Notes under the pieces: model-generated
Databases searched by the model: none
What the model saw: the letters and a program-made list of their open reading frames with translations, nothing else
What the model was told of the DNA's origin: nothing
Program-made: the position numbers and the translations under genes
Assembly (NCBI GenBank): GCA_051453625.1
Contig: JBOZIK010000001.1
Span: forward strand, 56,824,727 to 56,887,335
From: Welwitschia mirabilis
Taxonomy: Eukaryota > Gnetophyta > Gnetopsida > Welwitschiales
Length of the DNA stretch: 62,609 bases
Reading direction: 5' to 3'
Shown here: positions 33,726-46,004 of the stretch, piece after piece
How the letters are laid out: each line of letters starts with the position of its first letter
How positions within the stretch are numbered: the stretch's first letter is position 1

Positions 33726-34145
33726 TTCACCAAACATGGAGAAGTCATCCATAAAGATTTCAATAGAGTCATTGATCATGTCAGAAAAGATCCCTATCAT
33801 AGCTCATTGAAAGGTTCCAAGGGCATTGCAAAGTGTAAAGGACATTTGTTTAAAGGAAAAGATTCCAAAGGGTGAGGTAAAGATTATTTTGGTTTAGTCT
33901 TCATTTTCTATGCAAATTTGATTATAACCACTATACCCATCAAGAAAATAGTAGTAGACATCAAGAAAGGGTAAAAGGTAATGATTCTTTTTAATGACCT
34001 CATTAAGTTTTCTAAAATCAATGCACATTATCCATTTCGTTCCCTTCTTTGGAACTATTATCAAAGGGCTAATCAACTTACTTCTAGATATAGCATATAT
34101 AATCCTGACATCATTAAGTTTAATGATTTCATCTCTAACTATTTG
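33726..34145 (-). pseudogene. Gypsy-2 reverse transcriptase, N-terminal part
   Basis: Open piece 33894-34076 with MISPLIIVPKKGTKW, CIDFRKLNEVIKKNHY and YYYFLDGYSGYNQI; the catalytic Asp of the last motif is kept, unlike in Gypsy-1. About 24 bp between the two motifs are missing relative to Gypsy-1 (near 33960). The catalytic-box region follows at 33740-33770 (matching MDDF in Gypsy-1) before the CACTA boundary. Confidence 0.87.
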
Positions 34146-34650
34146 ATTAAGTGCTAGATTAAGCCTTCTTTAGGGTTACCTAATAGGTTTACTATTATCT
34201 TTAAGGTAAATCTTATGGTAAACTATAAAAAGAGAAATGGTAGATAAGTCTTTATGGGTCCAAGAAAAGGCTTCTTCTTTAGTAGTTAAAAGTGAGATCA
34301 AGATGGATTCTTGTTGAGGAGTCAGAAGGTCACCTATTATCAATGGTTTTGTTTGATTATCAGATAGAAAAATATATTTTAAACCTTAGGGTAGTTTATT
34401 TAATACTAAGTTGAGGTTTTCAGCTATTGTTCCATCTATCATGGGGATGATATACATAGGATGATACTCTACAAAAAGCTTTTCTACTGATTAAATATGT
34501 TGAGTTTCTCCCCAGTTGATATATTCTTCATCCTTAGACTTAAGACAACGTGTTTCATTTGGATCATAGTATAAAGTTAGTTTATGTAGCATGATTAATC
34601 TCTCCTCAATTAGTAGATGTTGTAAAAACAAGGTTATTTTCAATTCTTAC
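34146..34650 (-). pseudogene. Gypsy-2 protease-reverse transcriptase linker
   Basis: Collinear with Gypsy-1 17945-18420. It includes the same GGGATGA-type motif copy (34429-34470), so the motif was in this position before the two copies diverged. Confidence 0.65.
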
Positions 34651-34699
34651 TCTAAGTTAAACTCATTTCCTTTATTCCTTTTACTGGCATCAGATATTG

Positions 34700-35180
34700 A
34701 ATGATAAACTTTTTATTTTTAAAATAACATCCCATCATATCAATTCATGTGTCAATGATACAATGGATAGTTGCACAAAAGACTTTTTCTAGGAGGAGTG
34801 TATAATCCATCATGTTCTACCTCAATGATGACAACATATATGAGGTAAAAAGGTTCCTCAATTTGGATGACTAGGTCGTTGATGATCCCTAATGGTTTCT
34901 TGATTTAGGTATCAACCAATTTCAAGATAGTTCATGTAAGTTCTATTCTTTTTTCCAACCCAAGTCTCTTACATATGTAAAAAGGCATGATGTTCACATT
35001 AGCTCCTATGTCAATTAAAGATTTTCGAATTCTTTTATTTCCTTCTAAAGTAATACTAACAGTTATAGCTCCAGAGTTTTTGAATATAGAACACTTTTTA
35101 TGTCTACGTTAGAAATAGATTGAGAAAGAAAAACTTTGCTAGAAATGTTACATTTTTGTTTTATCCTCACTAGGTCCTTC
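34700..35180 (-). pseudogene. Gypsy-2 aspartic protease
   Basis: Collinear with Gypsy-1 protease; minus-strand text near 35000 matches the ALID..S.N(I/V)MP segment. It is decayed and no complete active site can be read. Confidence 0.65.
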
Positions 35181-36997
35181 CATGACTTAGAATATTTAGG
35201 ATTTTCTTGAAAGAGTTTTCAAAAAGGTAAGTTGATGTTTACCTCTTACATTAAGTTTTCAAGTATTCATCAAAGGTAGGATTTGTATTTAACCGATCAA
35301 GCTAAGGAGTATATTTTTTTTCCCTTTGTTTTTTTATGAAGAATTTTTAGTGGAGGTTTTAGTATGTGATGTTGCTGGAAAGTTATAGAAGTCTAAAATT
35401 TCTACATCATATTCTTTATTGACTTAATCATTTTTTAAAGTTGAAACCTCATGAGTAGGAGGGCTTGTATCATTTTCACTTCTTATTACTACTTTTAAAT
35501 CTTTCTTAGCTTTATTTGAGTTGGGTAAAGGTTGATATGCAAGGGACCCTTGTGGTTTCAATTAATAAGCATTGTTTTTTGGAGCACATTTACTAAGTTT
35601 TTAATGTTACTATTAGTCTTTTCTTACACCTTCCTCATTATTCTATAGATTCTCTAAGTGGATCATTCTGATTTTGTTGAAAATTAAGTTAAAAATTTGA
35701 ATTTCTAAATCTATTTTTAAAAGGTTTCTATTGAGATTGTTCACATAATTTTTGTTGAAATTGTGGTTGGATTTTAAAGTTACGTGTTCCTTGTTTGAAA
35801 GCACAAACTTCCTCAAACATCCTATCCTTACAAATTGGTAACAAAGGACACTCTTTAGTTGGATGAGAGTTGTCTTCACAAATTTCACAAATTGAACTTG
35901 CGTTTTCATTCTTTACTACTTTTGCATCAAGTATCATTTATGTATACTTGTCTAAAGTGGTGGTTAAATCTTTAATCAAGTTGATTAAGTCACCTCTTTC
36001 TTCTTCCTTGTCATGTTTAACCTCCTTTAATATTTTATGATTTAACCTATGGTTTGATCTTCTTTTGTGGTTTTAGGCTAAGTTTAACTTGTTTCTACTA
36101 GGTTTTCCAATACACTCAATGATTCTTTCAAGACTAAGTTCAGCAAGTTGCCTCCACAAGAAAAATCTACAGGTTATTTAGTTTGATAATCCAATCAACT
36201 ATAGAAATAATCAACTAACACTTCCTTAAGGAATTCATCAATAGGGTTGGAATGACTAGATATGATAAAATGTTCATCAGCTATGACATAATCCTTATGA
36301 TGTTGTTATTAAAAGTTGGTTACTTTCTTTCTTATTTTTCTCATGTTACTTTCACTTAAAAATTGTCTGATAAAAACTTCTTGCACTTGACTCCATAACT
36401 TAAGACTCTTGTGAAGAATGATTCTAAGCCAAGGTTTTGCCCTTCCTCTAAGTGTGACTCAAAAAATAATCATATAGGTATGATCACTAATACATTTCTT
36501 CCCATTCCCTAGGGTAAGCGTAAGTTATTTAATGTCAATTAAATGTTGGAAACGGTCCTTCTCAAGTTCCCTTAAAAAAGTTGGATATTCAATCAAATTT
36601 ATTAATTCTACATCATCATCGGGGGGCAAATCAAAGGGATTTTGGATTTCACATTTTCGACTAGAAATTAAATCTCTAAGATTAATGTTTACATTTATAG
36701 TATAAGTTCCTATTATAGTTAGAGTACTAGATGAAGTGAATTGCTTTTGTTTTGTAATGATTTCGACATATTCAAAGAAGAAATAACATGATCTACTTCT
36801 ATGCTACAATTTTATTTTGTAAAATATGATTCTAAAATAATAAAAGTAGAAAAATCTTCTTCTTTAATTCTTGAAATTTACATACTTAGGATTTGCATTT
36901 CTAGATTTTACTTATAGTCATATAATCCTTCTCTAATGTTTTCTTCAATCAGGTTCCACTCTCTCTAATATTTTATCTTTCTATCAGAATTTATCAT
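35181..36997 (-). pseudogene. Gypsy-2 gag
   Basis: Starts at 36997 (MINSDRKIKY, then a stop). A perfect nucleocapsid zinc knuckle CEICEDNSHPTKEC lies at 35848-35889 in the open piece 35728-35937, followed by CPLLPICKDRMFEEVCAF. A second open frame (35643-35909) is the same region read out of register and shows that the original frame shifts downstream. The knuckle is better preserved than in Gypsy-1. Confidence 0.8.
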
Positions 36998-37046
36998 ATT
37001 CCTGCACACTTAGATAGTAAATAAAAACTAAAATCAAATACAATAG

Positions 37047-37295
37047 ACTATTGTCCATCTATTTATGAGGATAATAGGGAGGATGATGATTACAATAATA
37101 AAAAACCAAACTCAGAAAAATTACTAAAATAGAAATTTAGACTATTATCTAGTCTATCATGGGGATGACAGGTAAGACAACAGTATTTTTTATTACTATT
37201 CTAAAAATATAAAGAAAATTTATGAAAAAGAAATTAAACTCGAAAATTCATAACTATCATTTCTAGTATTATTGGGATGACAGAGAGGATAATAT
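37047..37295 (-). repeat. Three regularly spaced hairpin-like motifs in Gypsy-2 leader
   Basis: Copies at about 37047-37085, 37141-37175 and 37252-37295, spaced near 100 bp. The best reads TCTATCATGGGGATGACAGG. They lie between the primer site and gag, the region where retroelement RNAs usually hold dimerisation and packaging signals. That function is only a suggestion. Confidence 0.6.
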
Positions 37296-37464
37296 AGATC
37301 CTAAAAACTATGGAAAAGAAAAATTTCTAAAATAAACCTACTGAAGCTATGATAAAAATACAATATGATTTCAAATACATAACCTGAATAGAAATTTGAG
37401 GTACTTATCTAGATAGTGATAATCCTCTAACTCCTTACAACATTCCTTGGCAATGATGTCAAAA

Positions 37465-38721
37465 TGTTATGGTGTGAATTTATGCAATTATTAAGTCCTT
37501 TAAGCAAACTTGTAAATCAAAATACTTGCAAAAAAACACACACTAGTATAGACAAGGGTTAATCCAAATGTCGAAATCCTAATGAATGAACTAGGCTAGA
37601 AGTTGAAGAATTGATTTCCAAGAGTATTTTTGGTATTTTATCTTTTAATAAATAAAATTAAACAAATATAAAAATATAATGAAATGGTAAATGAAGATGA
37701 AATGCAATGGATGAAAATGAAAATGAAGTTGATTTCAATTGGATCTTAAGTATCCTGTCACAAGAACTAGCTCTCTATAATTCAAATAAATTAAAAATAA
37801 TTCTTCACTTATTTATAATCAACATGAACTATGAGATATGCAAAATAGAATATGAAATGCAATATGTAATTAGAATAACATAATAATGCAAATCTAAACT
37901 AATAGAATCAACCTTAACAAAGATTGCTCTTATGATCTAAATAAATTATAGGGATATTACTAAACTATAACCAAATTAAACTATCAGGGACATAAACACA
38001 ATTATAGTGAAAAGAGTATTTGAATTGATTATAAAAATTTTACATTTGCTTACAATAAAGTAGCAACTCCTCAATGGAGGATACTCAGTCTAACACTAAG
38101 GGTAACTTCTCTCAGTAGCTATTAGATGAATCTCTTATCCTTTAGTCTTCCATCATAAGAGAATAGGGTATAAAAGATGAAAACAAAAGTAAAGGAAAGG
38201 AAGGGCATTTATAGTTTTACATTAAAGTTCTAGAAGCTCAACATTAAAAGTTAGAGAATAAATCCTAGTAGCCCCAATGATTTACATGACCCCATTACAA
38301 AGATAGTTCTTTTTATCATAGAAAATAGTTGTCATCATGACTATTATGAGGATGATAGAGGGGATGTCAATCCATGTTAAAAGCTAGTCCATTAGCCTTA
38401 AGCCTAGTGATCAACTTTGTAGCCTCTATCCATATTAGTAGTGGTGTCATTTTACCTATCGTGGGGATGACAGAGGGGATGACAGGATTCTTCATCTTCA
38501 ATTTCAAAGAGAAACTAGTCTTCTGCATAATAAATCCTCTTTTCAAAGTATGAAGTATCAGAATGAGCTTGAGAAGCCTTCAAATATGCTAATAATTACA
38601 TGTTTTAGTAATCATTTTATCAGTTCTTCATAATCATCAGTATTACATCCAAACCTATATAAAATTCTTGTAAAAACACTCAAAATACACCATCAAATTC
38701 ATACAAATTGGCATTGTAACA
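37465..38721 (-). repeat. LTR shared by Gypsy-2 (as 5' LTR) and an upstream copy (as 3' LTR)
   Basis: Starts TGTTATGGTGTGAATT and ends TTGGCATTGTAACA, 1257 bp. On the low side it borders a primer-site-like sequence (TCATTGCCAAGGAATG on the minus strand). On the high side it borders polypurine-tract and 3' internal sequence of the family (38722 onward). A single element cannot have both, so two copies share this LTR. Confidence 0.8.
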
Positions 38722-39098
38722 TAACCTCATACTTAGCCTTTTCAATCCCTAACAAAGTGAGGATCAACTATGTTACAAATAAATTTGACTAAGATAAGGA
38801 ATAGATATTCAAACCAATTTAGCTAGTGCAAACACTAGTATTTTTTTAAGCCCCCTACTTAAACACATCACCATAGAATGAATGAATGTCATACACATAC
38901 AAAGATCATAAAATATAACAATTATAGCTCAAAAAATGATAATTTATATGCATAATGCAAGATAGTGATATTAGAATGATGTGAAAAACTTAAGTAGTAC
39001 TAATCTCAAAAGAATGATGAATCTAAGTTCATTAGTGTAATCAACAAGGGGTAAAGTACAAGAGTAAATATAACATTTTTTCCTTTAAATGATCTAAA
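38722..39098 (-). mobile_element. 3' internal fragment of a tandem gypsy copy
   Basis: Aligns with 13285-13690 of Gypsy-1, including GAATGAATGTCATACACATAC and ACTTAAGTAGTACTAATCTC. It ends in gap 39099-39198. The rest of this internal region is missing from the assembly or collapsed. Confidence 0.75.
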
Positions 39099-39198
39099 NN
39101 NNNNNNNNNNNNNNNNNNNNNNNNNNNNNNNNNNNNNNNNNNNNNNNNNNNNNNNNNNNNNNNNNNNNNNNNNNNNNNNNNNNNNNNNNNNNNNNNNN
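39099..39198. other. Assembly gap, 100 N
   Basis: Lies between 3' internal sequence and mid-LTR sequence of the same family, so several kilobases may be missing. Confidence 0.95.
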
Positions 39199-39655
39199 TA
39201 GTAGTCCAAATAGGACTTATGACCCCATTACAAAGATAATTCTTTCTGTCATAGAAAATAGTTGTTATTCTAACTATCGTGGGGATGACAGAGAGGATGT
39301 CACTCTACATCAAAAAGTGCTCCATCAGCTTCAGGCCCCACTATTAACCCTGTAACCTCTATATATGTTAACAGTGCTATCCTCTTGCCTATTGTGGAGA
39401 TGATAGAGAGTATGAAAAGTTTCCTTCTCTTCAATATCAAAGATAAATTAGTATTATGCATAGTACATTCTTCTTCCAAAGTATGAAGTATCAGAATAAG
39501 CCTGAGAATCCTCTAAATATGCTAAGAATCACATGTTTTAGTCATCATCTTGTCTGTTCTCCATAATTATCAGTATTGCATCCAAACCTATATAAAAGTC
39601 TTGCAAAAAGCACTCAAAATATACCATCAAATTCCTATAAATTAGCATCACAACA
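39199..39655 (-). repeat. Partial LTR of tandem gypsy copy
   Basis: Matches the second half of the family LTR, with ATCGTGGGGATGACAGAGAG, and ends GCATCACAACA at 39655. It is the upstream (5') boundary of the tandem copy. Confidence 0.78.
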
Positions 39656-40380
39656 TTACCTTAACCCATTCTTTCCAAGCTTGGCTGCTAGGTGTAAACA
39701 ATAATATAACAATAAATAATAAATCATTTTAACTACATGAGATAAATAACATGCAAAAATATTTCAGATCACATATAATTACTATTGCATGAATAAAATA
39801 AAGTTAAGATAAATCTATATTAAAGTTGTAATTAATTTCCAAAATAAGCTAATGATCCAATGTTAAACTACATCAATAGAAAACCATGCATAAGTGATAG
39901 TGAATTCAACAACTAAATCAATCTTTCAATCAATTAACTAAAAGAAATAACTATATGTTAATCTATCGATAAAGTTTAAAATAAATAATCAAGCAAATAC
40001 CTAGTTTAACTATTACTTTTATTACATATATTATTATTTTTAAATAATTTGAAACTAGAGTTATTATTATTATTAATAAATTTTTAATATTTATTATTTG
40101 GATTAACTAGGAAGGTTTTCTAAACTTAGGAAAATCTAGACATGACATGATTGATGTATTACCCTTTTATGGATTTTACTTAAAACAAATAATTGATTAA
40201 TCTATGCATATATTTTTAAGATATCATCATTTTTGATATATGCATATTATTTATTTAAGTTATCATGATTATATGTTATGGTGACTCTTGATATGACATT
40301 CAATTTTTTTTTTCACAATGTGCTTAACATTTTAAGTGGGGCTAACATAGTTTATAAGTACTCTATTGTTTATTTTTTAA
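39656..40380. other. Unclassified AT-rich interval
   Basis: Very AT-rich. It may include diverged 3' noncoding sequence of the plus-strand gypsy copy ending at 41916, but similarity is visible only from about 40380. Confidence 0.4.
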
Positions 40381-41916
40381 TGGTTATTTTTTACAAGGAA
40401 TTGATTTTTGTAGGCTAATTTTTTTAACTCTATTGTCCCTTTAATCATTTGGACCATGCATAGAATGATAGTATGAACCATTACTCCACCACGGTAATAC
40501 ATTCACTTTATCAAATTTTGACATTTTATCTTGTATCATGAGATTTTTTTAACTTAATTGATATTTCCCAAGTTAAGGTTTACCTTATTCAATTTGGCTC
40601 ACAATTGTAGTTGTTTGTCTACTTTATTAGGACTAAGAAGAATAAGTGAGGGGCTATGTTGCAATGCCAAATCATATATATTTGAAAAGATATTTTAAGT
40701 GCTTTTGTAGAATATTTGGATAATTTTAGGTGGAGATTCAACAATAATAAACAGTTAATGCAATGTTTATAGAAATGTATAATGTTTGACATATTTGAAG
40801 GCATTTTAGGTTAATCCTAATACTTAATATTCTAAGGAGGAATCTGATACTCAAAGAGACTGATTTGACTTAATAGAAGAACTCAAGAGGCCATCATCCC
40901 ATCCATCATCCAAATGACAGTACCAGATAATGACATACGAAAGCTAACAAGGATGCTAAGTATACTAAGTTGGAAGTCAATATGGATTCATTTTGATGTG
41001 GAATTATCTTCATCATCATTCAAACCACAGTAAAAAAGATACTATACTTAGTTTTAACTAATGCACCAAGCTTTCCTTTAATAAAGTATCACACACCCTC
41101 ATTTGGTGCTATTAACGTTTCATTTTGGTTCTTAGATTTTCTAATATTAAGATGTTCCTTGTAATAAATACCTCCTTTACCCTTGCTTTGACTTTCATCT
41201 TCTTTAGTACTTAAAAATATTATGACAGGAGATTAAAGGGTAGGAGGCTCATCCATTTTTGCAGAGAAAATTCTTCCTTAGTATTGGGCTGTGTATCCTT
41301 CATTGAGATGCTACTACTTTGTAAGAGGATGTTGATTCAACATTAATGAAAAATCTATTTTAGTTTTATTATATGCATTTTCCTTATGGTTTATATTGAT
41401 TATCATTCTATGATAACTTCATAGTTAATCTAGATCATTAAGGAAACCTTCGATAAGGTTGATATTGATAGTTTAGTATTTGCATTACATTTCCTTAACT
41501 AGAATATTTGCATTTTATTATATTTTATTATATTTGTCTTATCGCCTTCATTGGTTAGGATCTAGTGGTAGTCTGTCCTAATTGATTTAGGTTATAAGGG
41601 ATAATCTTGATGATAGAGGTTAGTAGTTAAATAGATCTATTACTTAGAGTTATTTTCATTTGCATCTCATTTATAAGCATTGTATTTACATTCATATTGT
41701 ATTTTATTTCTACATTGTCTTTGTTTCTTAAACTTAAAGAAAAAATACCAAAATTACACTCCTTAAATTAATTCTCTATCTTCGAGCGTAGTGCCTTTAA
41801 CAGTTTATGACATTCAGATTAATTCTCATCTATACTAGTATGTATTTTATGTAAATATTTGTGATTGCTAGGATTTTCTTAAGGATGTAACAATGGCATA
41901 AATATGCATCACAAAA
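40381..41916 (+). mobile_element. Gypsy-5: 3' end of a plus-strand gypsy copy
   Basis: From about 40380 the plus strand matches the reversed 3' internal end of Gypsy-1 (CAATTTGGCTCACAATTGTAG and GGACTAAGAAGAATAAGTGA). A polypurine tract and an LTR (40657-41916) follow. No coding part is left upstream. Confidence 0.7.
40657..41916 (+). repeat. LTR of Gypsy-5, about 1260 bp
   Basis: Starts TGTTGCAATGCCAAATCA after the polypurine-like AATAAGTGAGGGGCTA and ends near CATCACAAAA. It is the reverse-oriented counterpart of the Gypsy-1 LTR and includes the motif CCATCATCCAAATGACAG (40909-40926). Confidence 0.75.
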
Positions 41917-41944
41917 TGGCTTACTTCTAAAACATCATACCAAT

Positions 41945-42610
41945 TATGATCTAGTAAGAAACCATTCTTAAGTTACTTTTACATCTTTGGATCAAAGTAT
42001 TCTATTTTGAATGAAAAGGATAAGTTGAGAAAGTTTGATTTAAAGATTAATAATGACATTTTTCTAGTATATTCTATGATTAGTGAAGCATATAGATTTT
42101 ACAACAATAGAACTTATGTAGTTGAGAAAACCATAAATTTTAAAGTAAATGATACTAATTCAACTTCTAAGTAAACCATAAATTTTAAAGTAAATAATAC
42201 TAATTCAACTTATAAGTATGTACAAGACGAATATATTCCTTTTCAGATTGATTAACCATCTAGACATCTTTACGCTCAAACCAATAGTGAGGAGGATAAA
42301 GAAGAAGATACAAATAAAGAAAATCCTTCAAACATGATTAGACGAAAGAGAAGTTATTCTACTAGTGATATAATAACGAGTCTATAATATGGCATTTAAA
42401 ATTTAAGTTATATAAATAAATTTTATGGACTTATCGTCATTTAAGAATCAAGCACATTAAGATCTAGGATCACTTTCTCAGAGAGCATGGTTAAAATAAA
42501 GACATCATAATGTAATATGTTAGCATGAATGATTAACTTACTCATGTATTCATAAAACCTCTAAGTACTAAAAGGTTTATAAAATTCTACGAGGACTTAG
42601 GGATTAGACC
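41945..42610 (+). pseudogene. Copia-2 pol remnant: integrase C terminus fused to RNase H end
   Basis: Reads KKPFLSYFYIFGSKYSILNE, KDKLRKFDLK, IFLVYSMISEAYRFYNNRTY and VVEKTINF, the conserved copia segment after the integrase core. It then has IRRKRSYSTSD. After a break comes RIKHIKI-DHFLREHG, then LTHVFIKPLSTKRF, the end of copia RNase H. The whole reverse transcriptase, normally about 250 residues, is missing between them. In-frame stops are present. Confidence 0.8.
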
Positions 42611-42773
42611 TTACCCAATCAGGTAAGTTATCAAGTAACATCATTTAATTCTCAACTCCACTTTGGAATTATCTGTGAGTTGAGATTATAATTAGATGTA
42701 GAAAAAGTTAAATTATATGCATGTTTCTTTAGGTTTTGAAGTGATACTATGATAACAATATTAGTCATAGTTT

Positions 42774-43425
42774 NNNNNNNNNNNNNNNNNNNNNNNNNNN
42801 NNNNNNNNNNNNNNNNNNNNNNNNNNNNNNNNNNNNNNNNNNNNNNNNNNNNNNNNNNNNNNNNNNNNNNNNNNNNNNNNNNNNNNNNNNNNNNNNNNNN
42901 NNNNNNNNNNNNNNNNNNNNNNNNNNNNNNNNNNNNNNNNNNNNNNNNNNNNNNNNNNNNNNNNNNNNNNNNNNNNNNNNNNNNNNNNNNNNNNNNNNNN
43001 NNNNNNNNNNNNNNNNNNNNNNNNNNNNNNNNNNNNNNNNNNNNNNNNNNNNNNNNNNNNNNNNNNNNNNNNNNNNNNNNNNNNNNNNNNNNNNNNNNNN
43101 NNNNNNNNNNNNNNNNNNNNNNNNNNNNNNNNNNNNNNNNNNNNNNNNNNNNNNNNNNNNNNNNNNNNNNNNNNNNNNNNNNNNNNNNNNNNNNNNNNNN
43201 NNNNNNNNNNNNNNNNNNNNNNNNNNNNNNNNNNNNNNNNNNNNNNNNNNNNNNNNNNNNNNNNNNNNNNNNNNNNNNNNNNNNNNNNNNNNNNNNNNNN
43301 NNNNNNNNNNNNNNNNNNNNNNNNNNNNNNNNNNNNNNNNNNNNNNNNNNNNNNNNNNNNNNNNNNNNNNNNNNNNNNNNNNNNNNNNNNNNNNNNNNNN
43401 NNNNNNNNNNNNNNNNNNNNNNNNN
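42774..43425. other. Assembly gap, 652 N, with identical 38-bp flanks
   Basis: Positions 42736-42773 and 43426-43463 are identical. Open frames running through the gap on both strands are artefacts of N. Confidence 0.92.
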
Positions 43426-43463
43426 TTGAAGTGATACTATGATAACAATATTAGTCATAGTTT

Positions 43464-44229
43464 TTTTTTAAAGATTCTACAATCTTCATGGAAGACATGT
43501 TCAATATTGTAGATATCTATGAAAGAGATATTGTTAGATTTATAAATGTCATTAAAGTAGTCGTATTTGAGTTTCTAGATGTATTTGAAGGTTAGGTATA
43601 TTTTTAATATTTTTGAAATATAAATCTTTGATTAGGTAGATGTTTTTATAGTATGAAACATGTACTATAAAATTTTTAATAGCAAATGTCTTTCATGGTG
43701 TAGATTTCTACTTTTATGTTTTAAACATCTTTTAGTAGGCAAACATCTTTCTTGTACTATTTCAAAAATAATAATGCACTTAAAACCTAGGGGTTTAACC
43801 ATTTTTATTTGTAAAATGAGCCACCAAATCTTATTTTCAAGTCTTCACTTAATAAGTGTCCCTCTTAGAGCACTTCTTAAGGCTAATTTTCTCAAAGTTC
43901 ACTACTAAAACATCTTGTATTTGGAAGAAATCTTCATAACAAGTAAGAAGAGGTGTTATTTTTCTATTAAATGCTCATTTTTAGTTATTTATTTGCATCT
44001 AAGTCATTTTTGGTTTATATTTCCATGTATCTTTTATAAAATGATTAGAAGAAAGTCTATTGGTATTTTAAGAGGTAAAGAACAAGCAATATAGCCATAA
44101 AGATCTCAGTATGAGCCTCAGTGTTACCATGAGGTAGCTATAAAAAGGTACAGAACTTAGACAAGAAACTTAATAATTGTAAAAAGAGTGATCAGATTCT
44201 AAAAGTAAAAGAAACATCATCTAGTGCCA
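43464..44229. other. Unclassified part of Copia-2
   Basis: No domain is recognised. An open frame at 43660-43908 (plus) lacks support. By position it should be the spacer between pol and the post-pol ORF. Confidence 0.35.
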
Positions 44230-45530
44230 TACTTCTCTTAGCTTAGTTGGGATATGATTATATAGTTAGATCAGAGTATACTAGATCACATGGTAAGAGA
44301 ATTCTATGACAACATCCAAAAAATAGATGACAACATAGGGGCTTTTCAAAAATAAGTTAGAGACACTTCATTACATCTTAATTTTCATTTTGTAAATTTA
44401 ATTCTTAGCATCGACAATTGCAACATACCTCAACTATATGTTCATTCATTTAAGAAAATTTTTACTTCACGAGTTATCAGTGTGTCATGAATAACTCTGA
44501 GAAATATTTTTTTTAACACTTTACGATAAATTTTCATGAAGATATAGAGTGTAAAGACATGGTTTTAGATGTTTTTATTCTTAGTTTAATCATGTTCTAT
44601 AATATTCTAGTTAGTGATGATAGTTATAGTTACTACAAATCCATGTGGACTTCAATTGTATTCTTTTTTCTTACTAGTTTAAAGATAGATTTGGGATTTA
44701 TATTATGCATGAACAACCTTTTTTTTTCAAGGGTCAGAAACTAGGACATATTTTTTAATTATCTTAATTATTAATAGTGCTAGCATATCAGTTTCACAAG
44801 TAAATCTTAATTGTTCAAGGAAATATCCAACTGAATTCAATAAAAAATGGTGAGTGTCAGTTCCACTAGGTAAGGGAACAAGTAGAAGGCCATTAAAGTT
44901 TCAGAGATCCCACTCCATAGCTTCACACAATTCATCATCTATNNNNNNNNNNNNNNNNNNNNNNNNNNNNNNNNNNNNNNNNNNNNNNNNNNNNNNNNNN
45001 NAGTCCATAGCTAGTGAAAGCAAAGCACCAAAAGAGGCAATAGGAGATAGAATTATAAAACTCTAATATTCAACCTATTATCTTCTATATGATATATCAT
45101 AAGACACTAGTTTGTAACCCTTTATAACCACTATTACCTCCTTGTTCCTCTTCATGGTCATGTGCATTATCTTCATCACCATCTTACTTAGAGCCTATTC
45201 ATGTATCACCACTTGCCATAACACCACCACTATCCTTTGCTAAGACTATTATAACTACCTTCTTTGGCGTGTTCATCACTTCTTAAACATATTGTCTCCC
45301 TATGAAGGACATAGTGAGACTTCTTAGTAGCATTCTAGGAAGTACCACACACTGTGAACCACATCCTCCTCATCTTATACAATTTAGACCTCTACTACCC
45401 ATGATAGTAATGATGGAAGTGATGAAGAAGGAGAAGGAATACATTATACTAATGACTCTACACTCGGTGATTAGCTCCTTTTTATACACTGTCCAAAAAG
45501 AAGAGAAGTAAAGGTAAATCAATTTGAGCA
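44230..45530 (+). pseudogene. Copia-2 post-pol ORF remnant (plant transposon protein-like)
   Basis: Broken plus-strand frames read MVREFYDNIQKIDDNIGAFQ, VRDTSLHLNFHFVNLIL, LYVHSFKKIF and then MFYNILVSDDSYSYYKS with WTSIVFFFLTSLKIDLGFIL (44559-44700). This is the arrangement of the domain seen in the extra ORF after pol in many plant SIRE-type and related elements: an EFYANL-like start, a 'VRG..L.....LN..L' core and a hydrophobic 'SI.FFL...LI.LG' segment. A Ser/Pro-rich C-terminal part follows (about 45148-45250) and an acidic tail (NDGSDEEGEG). Its function is unknown; it is sometimes called env-like, but no envelope function is shown. A 59-bp gap (44943-45001) interrupts it. Confidence 0.55.
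44943..45001. other. Assembly gap, 59 N
   Basis: Inside the Copia-2 post-pol ORF remnant. Confidence 0.95.
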
Positions 45531-46004
45531 AATTAGTTGTATCATGCACATCCTATTTGGGCACAGAGCACTTGACTATGAGATGATTGATTGGATTCCT
45601 TGAGTGATATCATTATTGATCGATGATTATTCTTGATTATTTGACACACATTGTTATGATATGATATTTTCATTATTATTAGCACACTTTATGTATTGCC
45701 AAATTTTCATGCTTTAATATTATGTATTATTGGCATACTTTTAAATGATATTCTTTAATTTTATTTTTGGCACATTTCTATGAATACATTTTACTCGATT
45801 AGTTGTTAATTTTTTACATGGAATTATCTATTATTTATGTACATTACTTAATCTCTACATGTTTATTCAAGTGATTAACATTATGATTTTTCAATACTAT
45901 TTTAAAATGTAATTATGTGCTTTTCTATCTTGAATATGAATATCTTAATTTAGCTGATTAAATGTAATTACATTAATAAGATTTATCAAGTTTTGAACAT
46001 TATT

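Larger units (their letters stand above)
26233..38721 (-). mobile_element. Gypsy-2: Ty3/gypsy element split by a CACTA transposon
   Basis: Same family and strand as Gypsy-1. The 5' LTR (37465-38721), leader, gag, protease, linker and N-terminal reverse transcriptase lie at 33723-38721. The C-terminal reverse transcriptase and RNase H continue at 26233-27060. The two parts join in register when compared with Gypsy-1 around 17480. Everything between (27061-33722) is an inserted DNA transposon. Integrase and the 3' end are missing at the gap 26133-26232. Coding frames are decayed. Confidence 0.88.

Noticed and set aside
42652-43458. Long open frames on both strands
   Set aside because: They run through the 652-N gap; the real parts are the duplicated 38-bp flanks.
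44230-45530. A retroviral envelope gene
   Set aside because: The ORF is in the position sometimes called env-like, but its text fits the plant transposon protein pattern and shows no clear signal peptide, cleavage site or fusion segment.
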